64,000 bases of DNA. It comes from Vandiemenella viatica. Lineage: Eukaryota; Arthropoda; Insecta; Orthoptera; Morabidae. Where the stretch lies: contig JARYHS010008074.1 in NCBI GenBank assembly GCA_031002005.1, positions 279,683,930-279,747,929 of the forward strand. Reading direction: 5' to 3'. Made by a program: the position numbers and the translations under genes. The notes beneath the pieces are model-generated. The model worked only from the letters and a program-made list of their open reading frames with translations. It made no database searches and was not told the DNA's origin. Of the stretch, positions 31,690-44,029 are shown one piece after another; the stretch's first letter is position 1; each line of letters opens with the position of its first letter.

Positions 31690-34132
31690 TGTTTAATAAC
31701 AGTAGAAGTAACAGAGATACTGGAACTTGAATCAAAATTTTCTTGTCTTCATTGTTTATAAAGTGAATACGTTAGATACATAAGATATAAATATATATAC
31801 ATGTAACATAATGAAAATAAGGGCCCAGATTAGGTACTAGGTGCTGGGCTATGTTGTAAATGGGAAAATAAATAATAATTGTTAAACATCTACCTATTAA
31901 TCCGAAGAAATTTTCTAAATCCGTACATGTATAGCACAAGAGATCTTAGAAGAGTCTACAAAGTATGAACATCAAAACGTATAAAACATGCTACTAAAGA
32001 AGGGTACTTAAAGTAACTTCTACCAATGAATACTTTCTAGTGATAACTGACGAGAAACGATTTTTGCATGATGACTACAAAATGTCAAACGGTAAACAAG
32101 GATTCAAGTCCTACGGTACTGCTTAGTTCGTTAATATGAGGTATGACTGATTGCCATACCCGATGACGAAATTTCGGCGGCTGCCATGGATTGCAATTGG
32201 AATTTTAACAGAGATTTTTCTCCTTGTCTTGGCCTGTATTAATATCTACGCACGCGTTTCTTTTTTTTTTTTAGGCTTGACTGTTACTTATGTGTGCGTC
32301 TTCAGTGTAGCGTTTTCTTTGTATTACGAATCAACGACAGATGAAACACTAAAAAAGGCGGAACCTAGTGCCTGCTCCTTCAGGTCTACCTCTCTAAAAG
32401 ACTCTATCCAAAATACCAAACGCACCACGGAAAGGTTGATGATCTAACCCAATGAGTCTGACATTAAATCTGTTGGTAACGAATGGTGCGGCACCATCTT
32501 TCATACCCTCTCAGTGCCACTGGAGTCAGATGATGAAAATGTCTTTGACCACCGGCTAACCAGTAGCCAGGTGCCTAGCACCACCATATAGGAACTAAAT
32601 AAGCCAGCGGGTGGATGAACATAACTGAAGACAAAAAAGTAGAGGGATACAATAATTAGAACACAAGTACTCTTTCTGTCAACATTCTCTCGACTCATCT
32701 GATGCAATGCCCTATCCCGCCTTAATATCACCATGTCCACATAGCCATGACTAACAATCTGCTTCAAATTAATTATTTTCTTCTTACATAAAATATGCCT
32801 GGGAAGAAACTAAGAAGACGATAATGTTTTCCTGCAAATGGGAGAGAGGCACACAGTAACGATTCTGATCACGCTGCTGCTATGTATTTGTAAATTCTGC
32901 TTGAAACTCTTACTATTAGTGCTCTACAGTGTCTAATAAATTCTCTGCTCAGTTACTTGTCCCACACTGAAGATTTTTAATGTTACGATAAACTTTTCCG
33001 CATTTATCATTACGTTTATATTTTAGAACAAAGCAGTTTTCTGCAGTTATTTTCCTTCACATCTTTTCTATACTATAGCCGTTTTAGCGTAATCGGCGAC
33101 GTTAGATTTTATTAGTGTTTTAAATCAGTTTCTTAGCCCAGTTCACACTATTAAGTTGGCTTAACGCGAGTTCAAAAATTCTATATTTCAATCTCCAGAA
33201 ATATCTCAATGTTTTTAACACACTCCTCTGAGCCACTTCTGACGACCAAAGTAGTTTGATTGCTTTATGAGAACTTAAGTAATTCACAGGTAGGATGTAA
33301 GTAGCAAATTACGAGTAGCTATTAAAACAAACAAACCGAATCAGTAAATTTATTAAATAAATAAATAAACTGTTATACTCCTCATGGCTGTAAGGTTTTG
33401 AATTATATCAATATTTTATTGTGACTTATTAATTTATTTATCTTAAGGTGGTCCCAAAAATGAAATATCTTTTACATAATTTTTTGCGTATCCAAACTAT
33501 TTCAAAGAATCCTATACTTAATTTAATAACATTTACATCCAACAACCAAATGAATGAAATATGAATTTAATATTCTCCGACACCAGGCTGTCAAAATAAA
33601 TACTTATATGGAAGTAAACATGACATGGATTTACAATGAGCATAAAATTTATGTTGAACTCATGGCGCTTACGGGTCGTGATTATGTTGACATATCCGTG
33701 CGACCTTACTCAGCACTCATCACTTGTATATCTTGGGAGACTGTATTTGAAGAGTTTTCACAGCGATGTTAATACCTTTTGCTGGTGATGCAAGAGGATG
33801 TCCGTACTGTCCTGAGTGCGAATGTCACACTGCCCTAGCTCGCACCCCTCAGGAATGCCGCCACAGCTGTCGCCTTCACCTCTCAAGGTCTCTCAGTCGC
33901 TAAAACCAATGAACGTCCAGCAAGGATGTCCAGTCTGCCTCGCAATGCTTGACCGAGAGAAAAACCAACTGGAATTGAATTATTTCAAAACTTATAAATT
34001 TATTGATCTTATGATGTGGGATAAGTCCATTCCGTCGAACTGACTGTGGATCAAACAGAGTATTAGAACTGCTAACAATAATTAAAAAGCACAAACGTGG
34101 AAAGACCTTTAATAATGAGTGCATAGTGTAAA
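31690..34132. other. Unassigned sequence
   Basis: No element recognised. It contains the short Cys-rich frame listed separately and AT-rich DNA with chance open frames, including a hydrophobic 98-codon frame at 32151-32447 with no recognisable motif. Confidence 0.4.
33766..33903 (+). CDS. Small Cys-rich open frame, unknown
   Basis: An ATG-initiated frame of 45 codons: LIPFAGDARGCPYCPECECH, TALARTPQECRHSCRLHL, ending at TAA 33901-33903. Cysteines are arranged C-x2-C-x2-C-x-C, then a C-x3-C pair, with no signal peptide. I do not recognise it. It could be a short exon (a CTCTCAG lies at its end) or chance. Confidence 0.15.
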   Translation: MLIPFAGDARGCPYCPECECHTALARTPQECRHSCRLHLSRSLSR

Positions 34133-35480
34133 TCTATACTACTATAAATCTGTAAGCAGGCTGCGTCTATCTTAGAGATACGAAACAGTATCAGACAAAA
34201 CCTACCACATCAATTTTTATGGTATTTTCAAATTTTTAGAGCTATTGGTCCGGATCAAAATCTGCGGATACAGCTAATGATTTATATGTACCAAGGGACT
34301 CAACAATTGAATTAAATAATTTCTATGGAAAAAAATATAGGTCACGGATCGTAATGTAGTTTAGATGTTCACTCCTTTCAGGAAAATTGATAAAAAATTA
34401 CATTTTTTATAGTGTTGCGTTTCTTGACTTCGGCTATTTATCGAATCAATTATCCGAAATTTAAATCATTAAAATTAACGGAATACGTGAGTAAAACGTT
34501 ATAAGCGGGTGTGAAAAATAAATAATTTACTGTAATCGTAATCACCGAAATTATTAACATCTTTGAAAGTACACAATTTGTATCTGGTACGACATGTTTT
34601 GAAATCCTCACTGAATGCTGTACAAATTAATTAAAAAAGTTAATGTGTGATACTTTTCCCCTGATGTCATATGGCTGTGCAATTCAGTTTTTTCTTTCGA
34701 AGAAAGGTGCCTTCAATCAACATCAACGGAAACAACACATACTTAGTATGTGCAAATATTCTGTGATAGTATCGTCCAAGGAACGTGTGTACAAATTTTG
34801 TCTGCTGTTCAAACCAAGGCAAGTAGAATTATGTATTCTATATACTAACTAATACCCATAACCCTAATTCTGCAATTTTTATTTGCTGTTGTAGCATTTA
34901 TCTTCATAAAGTTGGAACTTCTCATGTGCTATTGAGTTTATGAAAGCAATATGCAACCAATGAAATAAATAAGTAACTAGTAGTCCTAAAACCTTATGCT
35001 ACACAATGTAAATTTTCAAAATTGTAAAACTAAATCCATCGTGTGTCATTCTGGTCCATACTGCATTAATCTTCGTTAATATTTCTGTTCGAAAATCATA
35101 GCTTCTGTCACAAGGAATTTAATACATTTAATACATTAATACATTTAATACATTAATTGACTCTTTGGAACTACTTACATGCGTCTGAAACAATTAAAGT
35201 AGTAATATGACGCCATTGATAGCAAAGGTAATTAAAAATAATTCTTGGCTAACCACAAATTTCAACAATTTTTCAGTTCGAAAATAATAGCTTCTATGAC
35301 ATGTCCATTAAAACATTCACTGTTTCACGATATATACTAGGCCCGCTGCAACTACTTAAATGCAGCTGAAATAATGGCATTCAATCCTCTCGAACTTAGT
35401 ATTTGGTAATAGAATAAAATCGGTAAAGAATTTCTACTTACACCAAAGCACACGCATGCGAAGCAGCGCTCAAATGCTAG
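34133..35480 (+). mobile_element. Candidate non-autonomous Helitron
   Basis: The 5' end is A|TCTATACTACTATAAATC at 34133, the standard insect Helitron start. Downstream TATTGGTCCGGATC (about 34230) resembles the conserved 5' region of such elements. A plausible 3' end lies at 35477-35480: a CGCATGCG palindrome upstream, then CTAG followed by T. A before TC and T after CTAG fit insertion between A and T. There is no Rep/helicase coding sequence in the 1.35 kb. The 3' hairpin is further from CTAG than usual, which lowers confidence. Confidence 0.45.
35122..35160. repeat. Short AATACATT tandem repeat
   Basis: Four copies of an AATACATT-type unit in about 40 bp, inside the candidate Helitron. 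Confidence 0.8.
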
Positions 35481-36800
35481 TTGAACTGATAAAGTTATTC
35501 TCTTTATAGTCTAGTTTAAACAGATTTGAGGAAATGAAGCCTTAATTAATGATGTCAACTGTGAACCTCAAATTGCGTTTATGAATTTATTATGTGGTGG
35601 AAAAATTCAATTATACTAAGAACCTCTGAATCGTAGGATAATCAGTTTATAACTTCAAGGAGGTGTCAACCAGATAGCAAAAATAATTTCAGATTAAGTG
35701 TGTTGAATTAAATTTAAGATTTTTCTGTGATTATTTCACAGACACCTTTCAATTAAACATCCATGAGGGACAACGATTCCTGACAAACATGTTTTAAAGA
35801 ACCTGCTCATCTAGAGAATTTTAATTATTGTTGCTTTTTCTTGGAAAATGTAATAGCCAAGTATTAAGCCGGGTAAGTATTTATCCACGTAATTTTTCAC
35901 CCTACATTAGATACTGTGGTGCTTCAAATTCTTACAAGAATAGTTTAATACACTCGTTTCCGGTTAAAAGATAATATACGCGGGTGGTCTGCAAAATTTT
36001 AAGCCTCGACCAAACATAGCTGTGAACCATATTTTCTGCAATAACGAAAAATAAATGTTTCAGGTGTTTGTATAGAGTAATTAATTAAAACAGAGTTTTG
36101 AAAATTAACTTTCAATTGTTTGTTAACAGCGTCTCCATCTATCTCGTATGAGTTTGCAAATACATCGTGAAGATTCTTCAAAGAGATAGAGTGTATCAAA
36201 GGAATTAATTTCTGCACGAGGCCACCTAGCATTGTAACTCCTAAAGAGCGGGGAACCTTTATATTGTTAACAAACATGAAAACAATATACAAGACGCGTC
36301 CAATGGTAATGCGACTGTGGTTCTCCTAATATGGAGATTTTGCGCCAATCGACTCTCGATTTCCCTTCACCCTAAGGTTGAATAGGAGTTATAAAAACTA
36401 ATTAATAATTGCAGAGTCGAACAAAGTGCACTGCAAAATGTTGAAGATGTCGTGGATATCAGTGTTCGCATGATAAGAAATAGTTCTGTCTTAAGTGACA
36501 ATAACTAGAAACATTTGGTAATACGGGTTTCATTCACTCCAGCATATGAAAGTTAAAAATGAACACCTTTACTCGGAGTCAAAATCAGTTTCATCGTAAT
36601 GCATTTATGTATATTTCAGAACAAGAGCTACTTTCTTTGAGTGGAACGAATTTAATTTTTTTAATAAGCCAAAAGGACTTCTTAATGCTGCTTAGGATAT
36701 ATTACTGTATGATATGAGAAATACTTCTGTGATATGTTAAATGAACCTGACTGCAAAACTGAAAATATTGCTTTAATGCATTCAGTGCGGAGTAACTCCA
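35481..36800. other. Unassigned AT-rich sequence
   Basis: No recognised element. A 97-codon minus-strand frame (35999-36292) has no known motif and no supporting signals. Confidence 0.45.
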
Positions 36801-36807
36801 TATTAGC

Positions 36808-36810
<3 letters not shown>

Positions 36811-36870
<60 letters not shown>

Positions 36871-37124
36871 TGAAAAGATTCGCTACGGTTGAACCAACAG
36901 TTTAACCTGATATATTTTTAAGCGGAATTATTCCTTTATATGGAATAATTGGCAATCTGATACAATAATTGTGCCCTTTATTACGCAGTAATTATACGCA
37001 CAGGTGTGTCAGCAAGTTGTGATTCATTTTTCTTCATTAGAATGAGCATTAATTTATAATTACATTTGCTTTGCTCATTTATGCATATCCTGCGTTAGCT
37101 GTGAAATAAAGCACTAAAGGCCAC
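36811..37124 (-). mobile_element. Possible poly-A-tailed retro-insertion
   Basis: A 61-base T run (36809-36869) reads as a long A tail on the minus strand. TATTAGCGTT lies at its left and TATTGGCGTT at 37125-37134, matching at 9 of 10 bases, which would fit a target-site duplication around a ~310-bp insert. The insert has no tRNA-like head, so it would be a LINE 3' end or a processed transcript. The source is not recognised. Confidence 0.35.
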
Positions 37125-37479
37125 TATTGGCGTTCTGCTATTACGCGGCCCAGCAATCGTTAATCATAATTTAGGCCTAGTGAGATTCACTCTCTAGATA
37201 GTTGGCAAACTTGGCATGCACAAGGGATGGCTGTTTAAAATCTTATTCAAAAAAGGGAAGGGAATGATAATCGGTTCGAAAACTCCAATAGCATTGTGGG
37301 TAGACAACAGCAGTGGTAAGCATAGATAAATCTATGAGAGCTGAGGTTTAATTCTAAATGTTATATATAAACCGGTAATAGAACATCTTGTTTAGCAGTA
37401 CCTGTTCGAAAATGATGCAGAAAATATAGCCAGCAACCAAACTGCACCTCTTCTACATCGGCAGCGTTTTAAACAGCGA

Positions 37480-37790
37480 GTACCCATTTATAGTAACAAC
37501 CATGGTTTTGAAGCCAAAGCCGGAATTAACAAAGTTACGCCCGGCAGAGCGCTGTTGAAATACCACAAGTGGTTGCAATTACTGGTGCGCGGGCGGGGGC
37601 AGTAATAGAGCGAGTTTTTAATTTGGGTCCGAGTGAGCCGCCAGGGGGTCATTTCATCAGGCAGAGTTATTTGACGCTCCCGTCCAGAGATAGCACCAGC
37701 ACAGGCTATTCTCTGCTCATCAGCCACTCTCGCTGTGCGCTAGGTCGCCAGACAGGTCAGGTAGTAACGCGCGGCAAACGAGATACACCA
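37480..37790. promoter_or_regulatory. GC/CpG-rich island with CTCF-like site
   Basis: A 310-bp GC-rich island in AT-rich DNA. GAGCCGCCAGGGGGTCA at about 37635-37651 resembles the CTCF core (CCNSYAGGGGGC type). Adjacent motifs include GCAATTACTGG and TTTTTAATTTGG. The role is inferred. Confidence 0.3.
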
Positions 37791-37811
37791 AACTGACTAT
37801 CTTTATAAATT

Positions 37812-39127
37812 ACTAGCTGATACCCGCGACTTTGTACGTGTGGATTAAGAATTTCTTTGCCAGAATTTAATGTAGAAAGTTGTTGGTAGCGAAGGATTGG
37901 TTCAAAACAACACCGAGTCGGCATAATATGACCGGAAAGCCATCACTATATCATTCTACCATCAAACCTGCCTCTTGAAGAAAATCAATTTCCAACATAT
38001 TTTAAAACAGAAAAACAAACGAAGGTGAGGGGATGTGGGAGGGTGGGGGTGTTAAATAAGGACGGCTTTATTTCAGCTTGGTCTTTTCTTCTTTCTTCAG
38101 CATGAGCATCTGATTCTTGAGTTCTAATAACTTTAGCCGCTCGTGCTCTGCTAGCGCTATAACTTAGGCTAGTTTACGCCCGCAAGGCATGTCAAAAAGA
38201 AGGCAAAAAAAAAAAACTGGTGCCAAAAACATTTAAGCAGACACAGTAATAGGAAAGAGAAAATCGACATCTATACTAACTAATACGTTTTTCCTCTAAA
38301 CGAAATTTATTAATAAATTATACACTAACATAATACGCTAGAAGCATAGCTTGAACAAGCGACGTAACATTACAGACTAAAACACACATCCGTCTCTTTG
38401 TCACCATTCGATAAGATGTCAAAATTTCGTGACTACAACTGTTTAATCATTCCGGAAAAAAATTTCCTATGCCCTTCCTACAGATTTTCTTGTCAAATTA
38501 AGTCAATATCGGTATAAGCATTTAGTCGTAAAAACGTAAAAAAAAAGACAGAGACTTACTTCCATATTTATAGTATTATTCCTGCAGTTCATACACACAC
38601 TGACTGCGAATCACCCCTGAGGGTTCAATATAACGTAAAAAAGTGTAAACCTACAGCATTGCAAGACTACCTACGATTTGCCTCGCATTGCACTCTTAAC
38701 TTTGTAATATCTACAGTTTAACATTCAGTCCGAATAACCGACGTCCTAGGCGTGACTCTTACGATCAAAAACAATTTTTTTAAATCTTAGGCTCCACGGA
38801 GATTTGAAACAGGGACCACTACCCAAACATTAGTAAACAAGAGCTTTAAGCACTGAGCTACATAACCACTACACTGAAAAAACAGTACAGATACCTCCAT
38901 ATCCAACGCGTCTGTCTATCGCCGTTCAGTAATTTTTCGAAAGTTAGAAGACAACATGTGTTATTTATAAAGATAATTTTTCAACCAAATATAGACAGTA
39001 TTTTTTTCCTTGCTTCAAAGCATAAGTGTGCAAAGTTTCATCAAGATCGGATGAAAACTGTGGATTTGTATTAAGAACAAACAAACCAACCAACAAACAA
39101 ACATACATTCATCTTTATATATAGAGA
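37812..39127 (-). mobile_element. Helitron/RTE-type non-autonomous element, minus orientation
   Basis: The left end ACTAGCTGATACCCGCGAC and the right end (AACAAACAAACATACATTCA then TCTTTATATATAGA) frame about 1.3 kb. Read on the minus strand, the element would start near TCTATATATAAAGA and end in CAGCTAGT. It shares its terminus style with the reverse complement of 16473. AAGTTTCATCAAGATCGG near 39036-39053 also occurs in RTE-derived elements, so the class is unresolved. No coding capacity. Confidence 0.45.
38795..38875 (-). mobile_element. tRNA-like promoter segment
   Basis: On the minus strand TAGCTCAGTGC (perfect A-box layout, near 38850-38860) is followed by TGTTTCAAATCTC (B-box-like, 38800-38812). 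It lies inside the 37.8-39.1 kb element. It is not a functional tRNA, as the acceptor stem does not close. Likely a SINE head nested in the element. Confidence 0.45.
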
Positions 39128-39744
39128 ATAGTGTAAGCCCGTGACCGTTTTTTGCGTATCGTCACGGGTATAAAATAGTTCTAGCTTTTAGGGTGAAAGA
39201 TTGTAATAGGTTGACCTGATCTAACCAAATACGAACTTTACCTGTGTTTCACCATTAGTCTGAAATATCATGAGCCTGGAGTACACAGAATTATGTTAAT
39301 AGACGTATTAAACGTAGACAGAGATTATCATGCTATCGCATAATTGTTCAAACTTGCTGAAATATAAACTTGATTGTATTTGATCATAAAACTCCTCGCT
39401 GCAAAATTTGAAGAATTTTTGTTTAAAAGGAGTGCGCAATTGTTTCGAAAGCATCACGCTGTTTTATTTTTATTAATTTTGGGCAAATATTCATATGGTT
39501 ATCTTGGTCATAGTGTGCGTAACGGCCAGCGAACTTAGTACAGACTATTAAATAGTTAAGCAATATCGTATAAATTAATTGCCAGAATGCTCTATTTGGT
39601 AACATATTTAATCTGATATCCGCCTTAAATAACCCAACTCAAGTTCACCACAGTGGTCAGAAAAATATCTAAAAATCAAATAAACCGTAATGAATAAATT
39701 TTAGTCAAACAGTAACATTAGCGATAGTTTTAATTAAATTGAAA
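39128..39744. other. Unassigned AT-rich sequence
   Basis: No recognised feature. Confidence 0.45.
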
Positions 39745-40510
39745 TTTAGCCTAGGCCGGAATCACAATTAGCATACGCTGTTACAGCAGAGACCATGACT
39801 AATTAAAGCTTCTTAGAGTCGACATATTACTTAAAAGAGGTTCCACTTTTTTTTTACAGTAGAGTTTATCCATTTTTTAACTAAATGCTACATTAATCAA
39901 CAGCAATGAGTGTATAATGGAAATTAATTTAATTGTAGTTTCTTAGGTATTAAAGTTCACATAATTTCTAATATCTCTGATTGATGTTAATTAGCGGCAA
40001 GAATATCGTTGTAGAGTTACGTTTAATAAATAAAAGCTGTTTGTTGTGTTTTAAATTGGTTAAATAAATTAAGTGCTGTATTCTTCTGAAATAAGAAGGG
40101 GAATAAAATATTTTATTTCCGCTTTGTAAATACTAAATGGTGTGCCAAAAGGCAAAAATCAAACAAATTAATGTGTTTCAGATCGCGTAAATGTCGTCAT
40201 ATCCATGATGATTTAAATCAATATAAAAAAGGTAATCCTAAACCTCAGTTAATAAACTTTGATCATAAAAATTAGTCTAGGTCCGAATGACAATTGGCTT
40301 TCGCTGTTACAGCAGAACACACGAGTAATTTAAGTTTCTTAAAGTCGACATGCTACTGAAAAGAAGTTCCACGATTTTTTAAAAACACCTAAAGTTTATA
40401 GGTTTTTTTTTAACTGTGGAAGGCGACGAAAAGGAAAATTAATGACTGTATTATGACACTTAACAGCAGTTGCTGAGCTATTAAACTGTGCGACTAACCT
40501 CTAATTTCTA
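39745..40510 (+). repeat. Diverged tandem duplication, ~526-bp period
   Basis: TTAGCCTAGGCCGGAATCAC (39746) and TTAGTCTAGGTCCGAATGAC (40271) begin matching segments that continue through CGCTGTTACAGCAGA, TTCTTAGAGTCGACAT/TTCTTAAAGTCGACAT and GAAGTTCCAC-type sequence for more than 110 bp. Weaker similarity continues downstream. The identity of the repeated unit is unknown. Confidence 0.7.
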
Positions 40511-40539
40511 ATGACTATGGACACTGTTAATCTGCGAGT

Positions 40540-41030
40540 GAAGCCTGGCAAGTGACGTCACCGTTCTCCAGCCAATAGCTATCGAGGTTAGCGAATGAGT
40601 GAGTGAACTTAGGAAATTATATAGCAGATTAACCATTTAAAGCAATATGAAATAAAATGGGATCAGCACAGTTCCCATGAAGCCTTTATAAATAAGTGAG
40701 ACTGACTTATGAGCGTCTCGCGGTGATCATTTCATTGTTTATCAGCCATCAGAATCCAACCGAGTATTTATTAGTACCATGCGCCTAGTGATTCAATGCA
40801 GGTACTTTTTAAAACCATGGTACTACATTATCACCAGGGCAACTATTGACTCTGAAGTGTGGAATTGCCAGCTGCTTGCATCTCACTCCTCCACCACTAC
40901 ACTCTGCCTTCACTACGGGCTGCCTGGGAGCAGCTGTGTTCGTTCGCCTCTTCTCTGGATCGAGGGGTCTGGCCCAGGTGGAAGCAGGTGTTAACAGAAA
41001 GCGTGCTACGTGTTGAATACCTCGCCCCAA
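40540..41030. promoter_or_regulatory. GC-rich segments with CRE and E-boxes
   Basis: TGACGTCA at 40553-40560 lies near a CCAAT (AGCCAATAGC). A GC-rich island at 40850-41000 contains CAGCTG twice and CAGGTG twice. The open frames here differ in every frame and show no coding bias I can judge. A regulatory role is inferred. Confidence 0.3.
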
Positions 41031-41756
41031 TAATAGAATTACTCCTTGAAAGTGCTTGTCTCGTTGTCATGTCGGTAACATTACAAGTAGCGTAAGGTAG
41101 ATGAAGCCACTTTATGTTCATAGTAATAGGTTTACGATTAAAACGGAGTATTGTTTCCTTTATAGTTTCCTTCGTTTCTGCAAGAAGATAATTTTAAAAA
41201 CAACTTTAAAATACGGTAACTGTGTGAATAAACACAACTAGCTTGTTCCTTTAAAGCTACGCTGTGGTTGCACAACCATCTCAGGAGATTGAGAATTAGC
41301 AATGAGTTGACAAGCTTAATTTTAACTGTGGTTATTGGTGATGTTACAATTCCAACAAGAAATTAACATAATCTCTGATTCAATCATATATATAATCAAT
41401 ATTTAACACTATTCAGTTATTTTATAATTGGTAGAATAGTGACAAATTCCTTAGAAAAGGCCAGCATTAGATGCGTATATTCTGTAAGGCATCATTTATA
41501 AGTGACTAAATCAATATTTGTTAAGAGTCAATTTTAGAGTATAAACTATAAAGCAAATTCGTAAAGACAAACACAAAGACACAAAATGGACATCTGTAAT
41601 TTACAGAATAAATAATTTTTCGCCTTTCCCTGAAGCAATCAGATATTACACCACTCATATCTTCTGGTACATGATATTTTTGAAAATCAGAATTTGTTTA
41701 AGACTTGTCGCAGTGGTTCCTAATTTACATAAAGTGCTCCTCTTGTGGATTTACAG
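41031..41756. other. Unassigned AT-rich sequence
   Basis: No recognised feature between the GC-rich segment and the exon-like segment at 41757. Confidence 0.45.
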
Positions 41757-41883
41757 AATACGTTCGCTGGTGTACAGATGGGATTGGCCACGCCCCAGTG
41801 CTGCCGGGCCATCTCATTGTGTTTTCTTTTAATTCCGACGTCCGTTCCGTCCCGAGAGAACCTCATCTGTATTCCGGCTGGAG
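41757..41883 (+). other. Exon-like GC-rich segment
   Basis: On the plus strand TGGATTTACAG precedes an open segment of 127 nt that ends at GGAG|GTAACAG. The frame reads YVRWCTDGIGHAPVLPGHL, IVFSFNSDVRSVPREPHL and YSGW. The minus strand is also open (QMRFSRDGTDVGIKRKHN, EMARQHWGVANPIC) after an acceptor-like CCTCCAG, so strand cannot be decided. It could be an exon of an unrecognised gene or a conserved non-coding island. Confidence 0.25.
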
Positions 41884-41959
41884 GTAACAGACGTCGCGTC
41901 GCCTGGGGTATAACCGATATCTCCAACATTAACATGTCAATCAATTTTTAGTACAGTAA

Positions 41960-44029
41960 CGTTCCGCATAAAGAAGCAAGATTGTGATAATAAATCTATT
42001 GTTGTCAGCACTGAGATCTTTCCAATAACCGGTATTTTTTAATTTCTCGCTGTTGGTAGATTCTGGCGTGGAAAATACTTTTCGACACATTGTTGTTATT
42101 GTAATATACCATTGTTATAATTCTTACCGATAAGAGATAAATAAACTATATATTTTCTAACGCATTTTTTAATATATTGTTAAAAAAAAGAGAAAAGAAG
42201 TTGTGCGCAATAATTATTGTTACATTATTTACAAAGCTACTTAGATGTATGTAATTTACGTCAACACTTTTCCTCCATTAATTTGTTTATCACATATTAT
42301 ACCTTCATCAGGATGACTAAACTATTATATTCACTCAAATATTAGAAACAATGAAGACTTTTGAGTTTTTTCGGCCCTTGATATGCAATTCACATCTGGC
42401 GAAATACGCTGGTATACCCGCTTGTTTTGATTCCACGTGAAACTGTAAGTCACTATCACGTGATATTTTAGTAATTGTGTTACCACAAGAGTGCGGATTG
42501 CGCAGTCAATTGATAATTTGTCACATAGCCAATTTAGGATTACGTTTCAGTAATATCGTACTGTCAGCTCCACTTCTTACCCGTGACCGAGTGTCTTAGT
42601 TACCTGGAATGACATGTTTAGTGAAAGCCGTACATCTAGGTGGAGACAGTTTACGCATAGCGGTTGACTTGTAAATAAAAAAGGTAGTAGAGCGCGAGTT
42701 TGATTCTACAGCGCTGTAGCCCAGGACCTTGCCCGCAAGGCTAAGCCGCAATGTAAACGTTGGGACGCGATATCGCGGAGTCCAAGGCCCCTCTAACTAA
42801 GGAGAACCTACCCTGTAAGAGATATAAGAATCATCGGATTCCATGATTACGAAATTTAGTGGCTACCTTGTGAGATAAAAAGAAACGAAGCTACCTCCGC
42901 ACCCTGAACATCCACCAAAAAATTTCTTCCGTTAATAAAAATCCGATAAGGAATTTTAAGAGCTTTCATCTTCAATGTGACCCAATAGTTTAATTTTAAT
43001 CATTTCAGATGGGGTCAAGGGAGACTTGGTAATAATTTGGAAAATTGGGTTTTACACTGTTGTGATGCCCATTACTGTGGTGCCGAGAAGTAAATAATGG
43101 CAGTATATCATGGAGTGAAGACGTGCTGAAGCATGTACACAAAGTGATCCATAGCCTTATGGACTTCTTATTAAAAGTAAACATCTACACTGAAATTTTG
43201 TAAACTCAGAACTTACTTCGACAGCTATTGCCTGGAGAATGGTGACGTCAGGCGCCAGCATTCGCTCGCAAATTAACAGTTACCAGAGATATGATTATAA
43301 ATTCGACGTTATGAACACAATTTGATAGCTAAACAAATTTCCAGAATACATTCAGTAAGTTTGCTTTTGGTGGCTATTTAATTTAAATTACATACGTCCG
43401 ATAAATTAAGAACTTTCAAGGCAGAAACGTGGGTGATATTTAATTGTGGTTTCTTTGTTTTTATTTTGGGTTCTTTTTGACTGTAGGTGGACCATTAGGT
43501 AATTATTAATACATAAATTGCAACTGTCAATTGCTCTGTACGTAATTTTCTTACAAAGATTACAAGATTAATACTTTGAATAAACGAATACATTGATCTC
43601 ATAACCCTAACCCACATCTTTACAGAATGAGCTTAGACAGCTAAACAAGAATTAAAAGACTCTGGCTGACCCAATCTCCAAAACGAAACTCAGATGAGAT
43701 ATATCGGACACCTTCAAAATCAGGGTAGATATCTGGCAAGGAGATTGAATTTCGTGACTAATATTATTACGCACTTGAGAAAGCCATCATCAAGTGACGC
43801 AAGGAACTGAGTAATGAACAGATTGAAAGTGGAACCAGACAGGAATATGAACCTAAATATTAACTGTATACCATTTGCAGAAGTTCTTGCTATTTTGAAT
43901 TGATTCTGTAGCCACAGCCACAAACCATCTAAAGCCACAAATTTCAAATGCTGGAGCATGTCATCATTTTTTTTTTTAAATACTGCATTACAGATATCAA
44001 ACCAGTATTCAGATACGCAGGTGACACAA
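41960..44029. other. Unassigned AT-rich sequence
   Basis: Nothing nameable apart from a CRE (TGACGTCA, 43243-43250) and a weak tRNA-like stretch at about 42655-42720 (TAGCGGTTGAC ... GTTTGATTC) that is too degenerate to call. Confidence 0.45.

Noticed and set aside
32151..32447. Hydrophobic 98-codon frame as a membrane protein
   Set aside because: No conserved motif, poor context, and T-rich DNA produces such frames by chance.
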